From assembly GCA_024036415.1 (NCBI GenBank), contig JAMWET010001200.1, forward strand, positions 1 through 64,000: DNA of 64,000 bases. The letters are read 5' to 3'. Position numbers and translations under genes: made by a program. Below are positions 10,787 through 23,000 of the stretch, one piece after another. The notes beneath the pieces were generated by a model, which had not been told where the DNA came from, ran no database searches, and was given only the letters and a program-made list of their open reading frames with translations. Each line of letters begins with the position of its first letter. Positions within the stretch are counted from its first letter, which is position 1. This DNA is from Prochilodus magdalenae (lineage: Eukaryota > Chordata > Actinopteri > Characiformes > Prochilodontidae).

Positions 10787-12316
10787 CAGTGGGGCAAAAA
10801 AATATTTGTGAACCACTGATTGTGCCAGTTCTCCTACTTAGAAAGATGTGAGAGGTCTGTAATTATCATCATAGGTACACTTCAACTGTAAGAGACAAAA
10901 TGAAAAAAAAAAATCCAGGAAATCACACTGTAGGGTTTTTTTTTTTATTTATAAATTGTGTGGGAAAATAAGTATTTGGTCAATAAAAAAAAGTTCGGCT
11001 TAATACTTTGTAACATAACCTTTGTTGGCAATGGCAGAGGTCAAACGATTCCTGTAAGTCTTCACCAGGCTTGCACACACTGTAGCTGGTATTTTGGCTC
11101 CATGCAGATTTTTTCTAGAGCTGTTTGTTTTGGGGGTCGCTGGGCAACGTGGACTTTCAACTTCCTCAACAAATTTTCTATGGGGTTGAGGTCTGGAGAT
11201 TGGCTAGGCCGCTCCAGGACCATAAAATGCTTTTTACAGAGCCACTCCTTCGCTGTCCGAGCGTTTGGGATCATTGTCATGCTGAAAGACCCAGCCACGT
11301 TCCATCCTCAGTGCTCTCACTGGTGGAAGAAGGGTTTAGTTTAAAATCTCACGATACATGGCCCTGTTCATTCCTCCCTTAACACGGATCAGTCGTCCAA
11401 AATGAAAAAAAACAGCCCCAAAGCATGATGTTTTCACCCCCATGCTTCACAGTAAGTATGGTGTTCTTGGGATGCAACTCGGCATTCTTCTTCCTCCAAA
11501 CACGGCGAGTTGAGTTTTAACCAAAATGTTCTATTTTGGTTTCATCAGACCACATGATATTCTCCCAATCCCTTTTCTGGATCATCCATATGCTCTCTGG
11601 CAAACTTCAGACAGGCCTAGGCATGTAGTGGCTTAAGCAGGGGGACACGCCTGGCACTGCAGGATTTGAGTCCCTCTCGGCGTAGTATGTTACTGATGGT
11701 AGCCTTTGTTACTTTGGTCCCAGCTCTCTGTAGGTCATTCATCAGGTCCCTCTGTGTAGTTTTGGGATTTTTGCGCACCGTTCTCATGATCATTTTGGCC
11801 CCATGGGATGAGATCTTGCTCCACGCTCCCCAGATTGAGGGAGTTTATCAATGGTCTTGTATGTCTTCCATTTTCTTACATTTGCTCCACAGTTGATTTA
11901 TTCACCCTAACCTGCTTGCCTATTGTAGATTCACTCGTCCCAGCCAGGTGCAGGTCTACAATTTTCTGCCTGGTGTCTTTTGACAGCTCTTTGGTCTTAG
12001 TTGGTCTCTTTAGAGTCTGACTGTTTGAGGCTGTGGACAGGTGTCTTTTATACAGATAACGAGGTCAAACAGGTGCCATTTATAACAGTAACGAGTGGAG
12101 GACAGAAGAGCTGCTTAAAGAAGAAGTTGCAGGTCTGTGAGAGCCAGAAATCTTTCTAGTTTGTTATGGACCAAATACTTATTTTCCACCATATTTAACA
12201 AATAAATTGGAATGGGAGTTGAAGTGTACCTATGATGAAAATTACAGACCTCTGTCATCTTTCTAATAGGAGAACTTGCTCAATCAGTGGTTGACTAAAT
12301 ACTTTTTGCCCCACTG
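10787..12316 (-). mobile_element. Tc1/mariner transposon, nearly full length, inactive
   Basis: The 1,530-bp element is flanked by TA on both sides (10,785-10,786 and 12,317-12,318). Its ends are inverted copies starting CAGTGGGGCAAAAA, and the inverted repeats run about 100 bp inward with further motif pairs such as the 'cataggtacacttcaact' block. The length, TA target and long terminal repeats fit the IR/DR group of fish Tc1 elements. The transposase lies on the minus strand and is broken. Confidence 0.92.
11050..12030 (-). pseudogene. Tc1 transposase pseudogene
   Basis: Read on the minus strand, the start (about 12,020-11,900) gives a paired-like DNA-binding region (TKELSKDTRQKIVDLH, then IGKQVRVNKSTV). 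The end (11,298-11,062) gives [13 protein letters not shown], which carries the final Glu of the DDE triad. Family transposases are about 340 aa, which fits the span. Stops and frameshifts between these parts leave an open piece of only 78 residues. Tc1 transposases cut and paste the element at TA. Confidence 0.85.
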
Positions 12317-12865
12317 TAGGTACCTCTCACACTCTTCTAATTTAGAGTAAATGCAATTGGGGGTCTTTGTTTTCTGCTTCCTTGCCGTTCAGACGCTTCT
12401 CTGCTTCGCTCCTTGCTTAGCTCTTTATCTTTCATAGTTTACTTAATTTTAGAGGTTTTCAGTGTTTTGTTTCTGAGCTTGTTATATAGATAAGGCAGGA
12501 GAACTACAAAGCCATTATTCTAGTACTCTTTATAACGCATTTTAATGGTTTTTGCGACAGAGATATGGAAACAGGAATCAACAAAGCTCCTGTTGACTTC
12601 TAGCAAGGACATCTACAGAATGCCTCCTCAGGTTTCAGAGCACATGTGCTGCCAGAATTGTTGCAGTCCTCTACAAAAGATGACTGTCCTGGAAACAAGT
12701 TTTTGGACCTCGTTGTCGGAGTTTAGGAACTGGCATTCCTGTGCTGCTCAAGGTCTATCAGCGTGTGGGAGTTCGGACAGCGAACGAGTGTAGGGCTTAT
12801 CGAGGCAGTGGGCAGTGGAGACACACAGAGCCAGACCAGCAGACCGCATGGATTAAGCCCCAAAT

Positions 12866-13660
12866 GTGAGTACAGCTGATAGAAATGAGCTAAATCAGCA
12901 GTGGATTCGTGTGGGAGGAAACCCCAAACAACGTGCTACATACAGCTCTGTAGTGTCATCCTCCACTCCTGCAATCAGAGCCCATCCAGCAAAAGCTTAT
13001 GCTCCTGATCCAACCAAAAGCACCAAAGACCAAAGCAAAACGCAAGATCAGAAAATCAGTTCCATGTAGTGCACTTGCAGAACAGATTTGAACCACTGAG
13101 GGACCTCACTGAGTTGCAGAATAAAAGAACCAGAAGAGTTAACCATTTAAAGAACCCCAGCAGAACCACAGGGACCCAGTCTACAGCTACAGCAGACACT
13201 CTTGTTTTTGGAGATGACACTGTTTATGGTGTAAAAAATCGGAAGTTCTTTGTTCTGTGTGAGCCGGACATTACAGTTTCTGAACTGAATGGAAAGCTTC
13301 CCAGGTTGCTGGCAGAACCACAGTACACCACAGTCAAACGGATCATTGTGCATATTGGTAAGAACGACACAAGAGGGAGTCTGAAGTTTTGACAAGAGCC
13401 ATTAATGATCTCTTCAACACACTGCGCAAGCTCAATGTTCAGTCATTTATCAGTGGCCCTCTGCCTGTGAGGAGCTCCAATATGTTCTCGAGGCTTTTTG
13501 CAATAAACATGTGGCTACAAAGGCGCTGCATGTGGAATGGACTGCATTATATTAACAATTTTAACCTGTTTTTTTGGAAAGAGAGATTTTTTTAGACGAG
13601 ATGGACAGCACAACAGCAGAATGGGGGATAGATTCCTGACAGAGAACTTCATTTTCTCCC
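12866..13660 (+). pseudogene. LINE ORF1 remnant, SGNH-esterase type (unit 2)
   Basis: Three consecutive open pieces: 12,866-13,069 (basic N-terminus), 13,069-13,392 (esterase blocks I and III: FGDDTVYG and IIVHIGKNDT) and 13,389-13,660 (block V region, DGQHNSRMG, where active relatives read DGLHPN). The order and spacing fit an SGNH fold of about 200 residues. Ser of the GDS motif is Asp in both units, so this change came before the duplication. Two frame changes make it a pseudogene. Confidence 0.7.
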
Positions 13661-13739
13661 TGTGCAACTCACTAGAGGAGACACGTCAGCACCAACTCCC
13701 AAGGACGCTTTCACGCTAAAGCCACAGCAGCGTCAAGCG

Positions 13740-14035
13740 TTAACATTTACATTTAAGGCATTTAGCAGATGCTCTTATCCAGAGCGACTTACAACCGTGC
13801 TTAGTGTTCCGTTGGATAATATTCCAGCTAGTACAGGAAGTTTAGAGCCTAAAACTCACCACAAGCTCAGACACTGCCCGAACAGGGGGCCAGTGCTGGT
13901 ACCTAGAGATTAATACACAGACATAGAACAAGTAAAGCATTACCTGGCAACCCCAGCCCAGCACTCATACCTATAGTGGAAAAAGGTCGTTATAAGTGCT
14001 ACACAAAAGGTATTAAAGTGCAACACAATACACAC
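13740..14035. repeat. Interspersed repeat nested inside the LINE (unit 2)
   Basis: Counterpart of 880-1,175 in unit 1, with the same 'ttagcagatgctcttatcc' core. It separates the ORF1 and ORF2 remnants. Boundaries are approximate. Confidence 0.55.
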
Positions 14036-14640
14036 AACTTACACGCCAAGGACATTGTCGTCCCTCCAGAACCACAACATCCTCCCCCCACTGAAAATGC
14101 AGAGATATAGGATGAGAGTCAAGTTCCACTGTACGAACTGCTGGAGACTTCAGAGTTGCATGAGTAATCTGCATCATCCTCGATCCCTACCTCATCACCC
14201 CACCTGAACTTCCCAGCAGCCATGGAGAAGCTGCTATCTGTGGGGACAAGGCTGTCCCTTTCCTTGTCAGCTAGTCCTTAGGTACAGCGAAGAATCAGCC
14301 CAGCATCTCCTCAACAGTCACCCAACAACCCCCCACCTTGCCAGCACCAGCCTCACCAGTGAAAGAGTTAGTTACACCTGCAACAATGAAGCTCAGCCAG
14401 ACTGATGACGTGCTGAACAAAACTCCCCCACAACCTCAAAAGAAGAGGCAAGCTCCTAAACCACCATCAGACTGGCAGCTACGCTGTCGACTTCAACATC
14501 AGCTGGAGCCCCACCCATCTTCCTCCAGCCTAAGAGAAGAGTCTTTCATAAGTAATCAAGCAAACTGATATTTCCTGGGTCTGTGCTGCTACAGTGAAGA
14601 TGTCAGCAGTCAATGTTTTCAGATTGAGCTTGGACCCTGT

Positions 14641-17566
14641 GTGTCTGTTATCTCTCCCATTCCAGTAGATATCAGTAACAGAAGGAACAGGGAGTACAGG
14701 CCAGATGGTGTGAATGTATCTCATCTGCAGTATGTAAAATATAACTCACCGTCTCTGGAACAGAGTACACAGGTTATTAATTTAGCTCCACTCAATATCA
14801 GGTCTCTTACAAACAAGTCTTTTAACATTAATGATTTTATTACAGCCCATGGGCTTGACCTCCTGCTTCCGACAGAAACTTGGTTAAATGTATGTAGTGC
14901 TGAAAGCGTATTGATCAAGTCAGCTCCACCAAACTGTAACTTTCTAAACGTCTAATGTGTTGGCAAAGAAAGGTGGAGGTGTAGCTGCAACATTTACTGA
15001 TTCTTTTAAATGCAAGCTGTTACCACTTGGTGACTTCACATCATTTGAGTATCCATGTGCAGTTTTGAAAGGGGCACCAAGAATACGTCTAGTAATTGTC
15101 TACAGGTCTCCAAAATACAATGCTAATTTTACTGACAAGTTTACAGATATGCTGTCTACAATTTTCAATCATGAGTTCAATCATTTTGTCATTGCTGGTG
15201 ATTTTAACATACACATTGACAATCCCAAGGACAGTTTTGCAGAAGACATCTCTGATAGACTTGAATCCTTTGGACCTCATCAGCACGTATCTGGTAGCAC
15301 ACCCACTCATGGTCACACTCTGGATGTGGGTATCTCAAAGGGTCTCGACATATCAGCCATTGTTAAAGATGTGGCTCTGTCAGATCATTTTTGTGTTTTC
15401 TTTGAAATGTGTACCCTGCTGAACATGAAGACCAGAGAAGTCACCATTAAGAAAAAGACAAGGTTTTTAAATGACTCCACAGCTTCACTTTCCATCAGCA
15501 GAGTGTGCTCTGTTCCATTTAACCCATCTGATTCTGTTGATGTCCTGCTAAATAGCTTCAACTCAAAAAGGTTATTGTTATTGGATGAGATTAAAACTCT
15601 GTCAGGCAGAGAGAAAACTCCCTGGAGGAACGATACAGCAGTTCAGATCCAAAAGAAAGAATGTAGGCAGAATGTATGCAGATACAGGCGTAAAATTAAG
15701 CTCCACATTCATAAAGAAATCTTTAAACAGCGGCTGAATCATTGTAATACAACGATGTACAAAGCGAGACAATCCTTTTTCTCCACCATTATCAACCATA
15801 ACATTAACAACAGCAGAGTACTCTTCACTATCGTTGACAAGCTAACCAAGTCACCTATTAACATGGCCCCTGAGTTAGCTTCAGCTGAGAGATGTAATGA
15901 GTTTGCGGGCTCCTTTAACATTAAAATTCAAAATATCAGAGAAGCTATTAGTACATCATTATCTACCAGTGAGCCTGTGTCCTCTCCATCACCACAGAAT
16001 GATACCATGGCTAAAATGTGTCAGTTTAGTCCTATTAATGAGGGAATGTTATTCAATACAGTAAGTAATCTTAAATCATCCACCCGCATCCTCGACACAC
16101 TACACACAAAGTTTTTCAAGAATGTCTTTTGCTCAATATCAGCAGACATACTTCAGATAGTTAACACCTCTCTGATGTCGGGAGTTTTCCCAAACACATT
16201 GAAAATGGCAGTTGTGAAGCCTCTCTTGAAAATGAAAAACCTAGATACAATATTTTTAAATAACTACAGGCCGATTTCAAATCTACCTTTCATCAGAAAA
16301 ATCATAGAGAGAATTGTGTTCAGACAACTTACAGGCTTTCTGTCCATAAACAGCAGTCTCAACCAATTTCAGTCAGGACTCCGACCAAATCATTCCACTG
16401 AGACGGCTCTAATCAAAGTTATCGATGACATTCGCTTAAATACAGATTCTGGAAGACTGACTGTTCTGCTACTGTTAGATCTCAGTGCTGCTTTTGACAC
16501 TATTGACCATAGAAAATTTTTGTAGATTTGAGAATTAGACTTGAGAACTGGGTTGGACTCTTAGGAACTGTCCTAAAATGGTTCAGTTCATACCTGCTCT
16601 GGAGGACTTATTTTGCTGAAATATAAAATAATGTATCTGAAACTGTGTCGGTGACCTGTGGTGTCCCCCAGGGCTCAATTCTTGGGCCACTCGTATTTAA
16701 TTCATATATGCTTCCTCTTGGTGAAATCCTACAGGACTAGGGATGTCTTACCACAGCTATGCAGATGACACTCAAATCTATTTGGCCCTCAGTCTAAATA
16801 ATTATGGTCCCCTCGAATCACTGTGTAAGTGCCTGGAGCATTACTGATTGGTTGGGTCAGAACTTTCTGCAGTTGAATAAAGATAAAACAGAGGTTACTA
16901 TGTTTGGGAATAGACATGAGAGGCACAAACTAGCTGCATATCTGAATTCAATATCCCTAAAGTCTAAAGAGCAGGCCCGTAATCTTGGTGGACTAATCGA
17001 CTCAGATCTCAGTTTCAGCAGTCACGTCAAAGCCGTCACCAGATCAGCTTTCTACCACCTTAAGAACATTAACCAGATCAGAGATTACCTGTCTACACCA
17101 GACCTGGAGAAACTCATCCACGGCTTCATCTCCAGCAGGATTGATTACTGTAATAGTCTTCTAACAGTTTCAGCTGATTCAGAATGCAGCTGTCAGAGTT
17201 CTCACCGAGAGTAAAAGAAGAGACCACATCACTCCCGTTCTTAAATCACTACACTGGATACCAGTCTGCTACAGGATAGATTTTAAAGTCCTGTTACTGG
17301 TCTATAAATGTCTCAGTGGTTTAGGACCAGCATATTTATCTGACATGATGCAGCAGTATGAGCCGAGCAGAGCTCTCAGATCATTAGGAACAGGTCAGTT
17401 AGTCCTGCCTAAGGTAAAGATTACACATGGAGGGGCTGCGTTTAGCTACTAAGCAGCTGTTAAATGGAATCAGCTGACAGAGAGTATTAGAAAAGCCCCG
17501 ATGGTAGATAGTTTTAAATCCAGACTGAAGACATTCCTGTTTGATCAGGCTTTCAGTTCAGTTTAA
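14641..17566 (+). pseudogene. LINE ORF2 remnant: endonuclease and reverse transcriptase (unit 2)
   Basis: The piece 14,957-16,525 alone encodes 522 residues. It runs from the endonuclease (VIVYRSP, GDFNIHID with the intact GDFN motif, HTLD, SDHF) through a linker into the reverse transcriptase (NNYRPISNLPF, HSTETALIKV, LDLSAAFDTIDH). The preceding piece (14,641-14,955) holds NIRSLTN and TETWLN. YADD is at 16,758-16,769 in another frame. The C-terminal piece 16,804-17,214 matches unit 1. A stop at about 17,451 is absent from unit 1, so it arose after the duplication. Confidence 0.88.
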
Positions 17567-17796
17567 AACACTGTTACTCTCCTGTAACGGCACGTTTTAC
17601 TCCTCATTCTTATACTCACTTTTATTTATATTTCATCTAATGATTTTAATGATTAGCGCTTTTAAGAGTTTTTACTGATTTTTAAATGATTTATTTTGCT
17701 TTTATTTAGTTTTTATTTCTTTGTATTTGCTCCCTTCTATGTAAAGCACTTTGAATTGCGCTTGTGTATGAAAGGTGTTATACAAATAAACTTAAC

Positions 17797-17888
17797 TTGC
17801 CTTGCCTTGCCTTGCCTTGCCTTGCCTTGCCTTGCCTTGCCTTGCCTTGCCTTGTCTTGCCTTGCCTTGCCTTGCCTTGCCTTGCCTT
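17797..17888 (+). repeat. TTGCC microsatellite, LINE 3' tail (unit 2)
   Basis: About eighteen TTGCC units with one TTGTC variant. The tract is longer than in unit 1. Confidence 0.92.
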
Positions 17889-18170
17889 CCGATTATCCAT
17901 CCCATGCAGCTTGAATATTCTCACCCAGCTCCTGCAGATTTTGCTGTAAGGTAGCTGAACACCGGGCCTTCTGTAAGTGTGACGCGGGACAGCAAACTGT
18001 TCTTCTTGCTGCTGACCACGGTGCCTCCACACACAGATTTGTTGGTTGTCTTCACCAAGACGAAAGCGGGACTTGTCTCTGAAGATGACCTGCTGTCATT
18101 CTGAGTCAATCTGACTCAATGACAGTCTGGCACAACACCACTGCAGTCTGGCATAACACCACCCCGTACT
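17889..18170 (-). mobile_element. Tc1-like transposase relic, LINE target site (unit 2)
   Basis: On the minus strand around 18,090-17,960 the sequence reads VIFRDKSRFRLGEDN, then QQICVWRHRGQQQEEQ, then RHTYRRPGVQL. This is the stretch of Tc1-like transposases around the first catalytic Asp region. It keeps about 22 codons more than unit 1. It is a fragment only. Confidence 0.7.
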
Positions 18171-20010
18171 TGTTGTACTACAGCATGGACTTCCACAGGA
18201 GCACTATGACGCTTCCTAACAAATGAAGAAGAGAAGAAGTGAGGATGTTTATGCAGACGTAAAAGGAGTAAAGTGGTGAGTGCTCCTGCACCACCTGGCA
18301 CAAAGAATCATAAATGCAGTGCCAGGGAATTCTGTATCATCACATGATCATACAGCATGTGTATCAATAATATATTAATACTGTATTCATTATATTTATG
18401 TGTGTCTGGCCAGTGATGACCTGGCAGCAGTACAGGCTGGCCAAAACAAGTCTCTGCTTACTGGCTACACCTCTTTGTGTTTCAGTAGTGATGTGAAGAA
18501 GTGGGACGGGTAGGGTCTACTGCACGGCCTTCTTTAGATTGCTCATCTTCATGCCTGTCCCCCTCTGCCAGGTCCTCCAGTGAGTCTAAAGGTTACTTCA
18601 TGCAGGGACTGTCCCGTCTGCAAATAGTCCACACTCACTGGCTGTCCTGAATAAGGCTTACAATGTAATAAACATATGCATACCGTCGCTGTCCAAAGAA
18701 AAATATGTATCTCCAAAAGGGCAACATTACAGGAGAGGCCAAAAACTTCATTTAATTTCAATAGAAGTCAATAGAACCAGACGTTTTTCTAAGCAGCTTT
18801 AGGCCATTTCTGTTGGTCCATTCGTCATGAAACTACCACATATTGTAGACAGCAGCTCATGTGACCAAATGAAATATAAAAGTAAAAATCACCAAAAATA
18901 AAGATACGTGTTTTTCTTTGGACAGCGCTGATACATAAATTGTCCAAAGAAGAACAGATATCTCTAACATAGCCAGTGGGCCATTTCTATTAATCCATTC
19001 ATCCAGAAACTTTCACAGATAATAAACGACAGCTGCTGTGTTTACATGATGCATAAAAGTAAAAATGAACAAGCATGGAGAATAGCACAATATTGGATAA
19101 ATGAGGGATGGAAAAGAGAGTTAAACAGACGAGTGTGGGTCAGATCAACATTGACTTTGTGCTCGGGTTTCTGCCCCGAGATGTTTGTAAAACTGTGTCT
19201 GTTTGTCCAGAAGAGGTACAGTAAATAGGCCTCTACTATTTCACCCTGTTTATTCTTAAAGGGGAAATATTAGATTTTTTCTAAAAACCACGAGTCGCAT
19301 CAAAAAGCTATATACAAGTACACCATTCTCGATCAGACTGAATAACTGAAGCTGGAATAGTGATAACTCGAAAGTGCAGGTCTAGCTAGACAACAGTCTC
19401 TCAACCAAGAAGAAGAAGAATGTAAATCATATAACAGTGTATTTTTATTATAAATTATTATTATATATTACTATTATAAAACTATTCTGGACATAATTAC
19501 TCATTTTTGAATGTCATTATTTGTATTTTTTATTATTGTTATTCAAAATTGTTGTTTTATTATTATTTACATTATAAAGAGCTTATTATAATAAATACCA
19601 ATGTTTTTCATAAATATTAACAAAACAAAAACATGACATGTGAGTTAAATCAAACATATAAGATAAGGGGTCCATCTTACTGAAAATAACTATTTCATAC
19701 TAAAATAGTAAAACAATTTAAACTTTCACGCATGTATTATTTGTTTGTTTGTAATTACACTGTGTCTCTTCTGTGAGTCATACTTTGGGGGGCTTGTCTC
19801 GGCTTTTCATGGGGGTCTTTTAAACCAACTTCAGGCCACTGTGTTATAAACGGGTGTTTATTCAGGATGTGGAGCTCCATTGTGAAGTCACTGAGATGGA
19901 ACACCGAGACCGCTCCATTCTTCTTCTGAAGTGTAGAGCAGAAGCCTGTTCTTCAGTAGACTGCAGACTTTCACTCCTGTGCGCGTTGTGCTGCGATTCT
20001 GCTGAGAGAC
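18170..20010. other. Intergenic stretch upstream of the duplicated gene (unit 2)
   Basis: Counterpart of 5,241-6,828, with one extra MITE (18,683-18,931) and an older relative of the same MITE directly behind it (about 18,935-19,080). The last 250 bp are conserved with unit 1 and should hold the promoter. No gene is seen. Confidence 0.5.
18683..18931. mobile_element. 249-bp MITE, unit 2 only
   Basis: Terminal inverted repeats CCGTCGCTGTCCAAAGAAAA at the left and the reverse at the right, flanked by TA. A second copy of exactly the same length lies at 58,612-58,860. It has no coding capacity. The TA target and short ends fit a non-autonomous Tc1/mariner-type element. It is absent at the matching place in unit 1 (near 5,737). 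Confidence 0.8.
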
Positions 20011-23000
20011 ATGCGACTTTTCTGGGATTTCTCACCTGCTGGAGCGGCAGGTCTTCAATGGCGCCCTCTAGTGTGCGCCGCTGGTGCTGCGGCTGCAGTG
20101 GCCGGGTCTCTGTATCTCCTGCACAAGTATCGGGAGCGGAGGAGGGCGCTGGGTACCGCAGCCCGAAGCACCGAAGGTAACACCGCAACAGGCCGCTCCA
20201 GCAGGAATAGTTGATACATTTCCGGACTAACCACAAATAAAAGTGTCCCAGTAATTCAGAATATTAATTATTCTAAATTGGTGGGATTTGTATTCGCCTC
20301 ATACACTCCGCTAAATCCTTATCTGGAGATTTACTGCTAGCTCACAAGCTAACATTAGCATGATGCTAGTTAACGTTAGCCGGGTGTTGTAGCTAGCTGT
20401 GGGCATGTGTAGCTGAGCATGCAGTGTTTCTGTTATTAAAGTTTTATTACAAAATACTTATATTTGGATAATATTTGGAGAAATACATTCAAAATATTAC
20501 ACACAACGGTGTAATTTACTCATTTTTTCTCACAAGTTTCATTATTTTTTAGAAAATACGTTTATTTTACAATGTATTGTAGACAGTGAGCACATCTAAA
20601 AACACAAACATATACAGTAGTTTCCCCAGTAAGAAAAATAAACAAATAAATAAAAACAATAATAATTAAATAAATAAAAAAGACACACACACTAAAATAA
20701 AATAAAAAAATATCCTCATGGAAAATTAATGAATAAAAATGTACAAGCATACATATGCAAACACATAAGGATGCCTTACAATACACTAAGAGCTAGGTAC
20801 ATTAGTTTTTTTTTTTTACGTTATTCCACTTTTTCTATAACGAGCACGCTAGATACCACCTGATCCTACGGGGGACCTCCACTCCAAAGAGTACTGACCT
20901 TCTAAGACAGTATCGACCAGTTCAGGAGGCAAATGTTCTATAAATGGTCTCCAAATTTTCATAAACAACAAGTCACTGCCCTTTAGTACTGCAGCGAGTC
21001 GTTCATGAGTAACTTTAATTACATTTAATTACAATTTACTCATAATCATGTTCAGTGTGTTGTAAGTTTTAGTAGCTTTGCTGTTTAAAAGGTCTTGCTG
21101 AACTAAAACGTGCCCCAAGAACAGGAAATACTGAGTTTGATTATCTGGCCTTCATATTGTACACTGATTTATTGAAGATATTAGAAACTGTACTAAATGT
21201 ATGCTAATGGGACATTTTCACCATTTGAATATAGAATCGGCCGAGACCGTCTTGGCTGCCCTTGAGCCAGTCGACGCAAATTCATGTGCCCCATGTGACA
21301 AGGACATCATCCGCCTTCACTCCGCTGCCCCTGAGGTACTGATCCAAACCCAATCACATGTAACTACACTTGAACTGCACAGACGATACACACTGCCCTC
21401 ACACACTGGAACAGAAAAACACATGTGAAAATGGACAATATCGCTTAGTCACTACATCTAATTTCCTCTCTCACTCCGTGTTTAATATATTGTACATATC
21501 AGAGTTTCTACACAGGACCCTGCTTCTTTTTATATTTGTGTAGATTTTGTGTATTTTCTATATATTTTCTATATTTCTGTTTATTTAGTACTTTTATTAA
21601 GTATGTATATTAATGCTGCCCTACTGTACAGTAATATACAGAGTCACACCACGAGCATTTCAGTGCATGAATAAACTTAAAACGTGAACTTGAAACTTGA
21701 CATCAGAAGTGATCCACTAAGGCCCGTCTCCCCTCTATCAGCCAAGTCCAGCTCCTGTTGACCAGAGTGCTTCTAAAATGAACATAGTATTTAGGTCTAA
21801 ATTCAACTTCTGTTGTCTTTATATGATATTAATAAGCATGAATGGTTGATGTTATAGGCTGGAGACGCTTCCCCTGCTGAGTGTTATCAAGTGCCTGCTT
21901 TATAGTAAGTACCATGACAGCTTTGACCACTTTTGGCTTAATATTTAAAATCCAGTTCTTTGTTAACAGTGTACATACTTACATGTGAAATTTGTTCACA
22001 GCAAATACTGCACCATCAAGCGTATCTCCAGCTTTCCCTTTAAGCTGATGTCTCTGCGTCAGGCCTTTTCTGTAAGTGTACCGTTGAAAACTTGCGTTAC
22101 ACTTTCCATGTACCTCAGTGTTTGTCTTCTTTCTTTATTGATTATTTCCATTTCTTAATTTTGTAGATTATTCTAAGCAACCCCCAGGCCCGTAGTACCC
22201 TCACTGCAGCAGGCAGGACAGTTCTTGGAGATCTGGCCACTCTGTACAACAGGGTAATTTATACTACTGAGAGTGTGGAACGTGTGGTGTGCTTAATGAA
22301 CTGAAGATAATCAAACAGATCTAAATGATCTCCTCAATTAATGAATTCTGAATTCATCTCTTCTGTAGAACCTGAGCGCCTTCCAGCAGATGTATGACCA
22401 GCTGGTGGCTGTATCTGAGAATGTGGCCCATCATGAGGCAATTAGCCTGGAACTGGCACAGATTGGGGTGAGATTATACTATCTCAGCTTTAGTCTGAAT
22501 CATGGCCACTTCATCACGGTGTGTTGGATTAAGATGCTGAAGTTTTTGTCTTTTTAGATGCAGTTCAGCTTCTTGGATGTGCTGTTTGAGCTGGTGGTGC
22601 TTGGAGTGGTTGGAGGAGCACGGGCTCGGGTTTCACCGGTAAAAGAATTAAGTCTGTGTGTTAGTCTGTGTTATTATCTCAGTGATGATGTAGGATTAAC
22701 CCTTCATACCCTTGTAGTCATATGTAGTAGAACATAAAAGACTGAAGCTGCACTCACATATATTTCTTTCTCTGGGTCACTGTCCCAGTCTCCAGGAGGG
22801 TTCCTTGAGCTCCTGATGGCTGTGCTGTACTCCTTTCCTGCTGACAGCCCAGTGAAGAGGCCCAAGGCTGAGCAGTACCTTCTCCTGCTGCAGGTAATGT
22901 GCACATCAGGTAGACCACAACTGAAGTGCTGTAGAAGCAGATTGGTGTGAATTACTTATGGGAGCGTTTCTCTTTATGGCAGTTTGTTGTCCTCGTTTGA

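Larger units (their letters stand above)
12494..17888 (+). mobile_element. L2-like LINE retrotransposon, unit 2 copy (longer)
   Basis: Same element as at 1-4,932 but without the two deletions, so the better guide to its structure: 5' region, ORF1 (12,866 onward), nested repeat, ORF2 (14,641 onward) and a 3' TTGCC tail. The 5' limit is unclear. Positions 12,319-12,493, between the Tc1 element and the first shared base, may be LINE 5' UTR or flank. It contains ORF1 frameshifts, an ORF2 frameshift near 14,955, a break near 16,525 and a stop in the C-terminal part, so it is dead. Confidence 0.88.

Noticed and set aside
20562..20786. 74-codon hydrophobic minus-strand frame
   Set aside because: AT-rich 3' UTR of the L1-type insertion. 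The hydrophobic composition follows from the base content.
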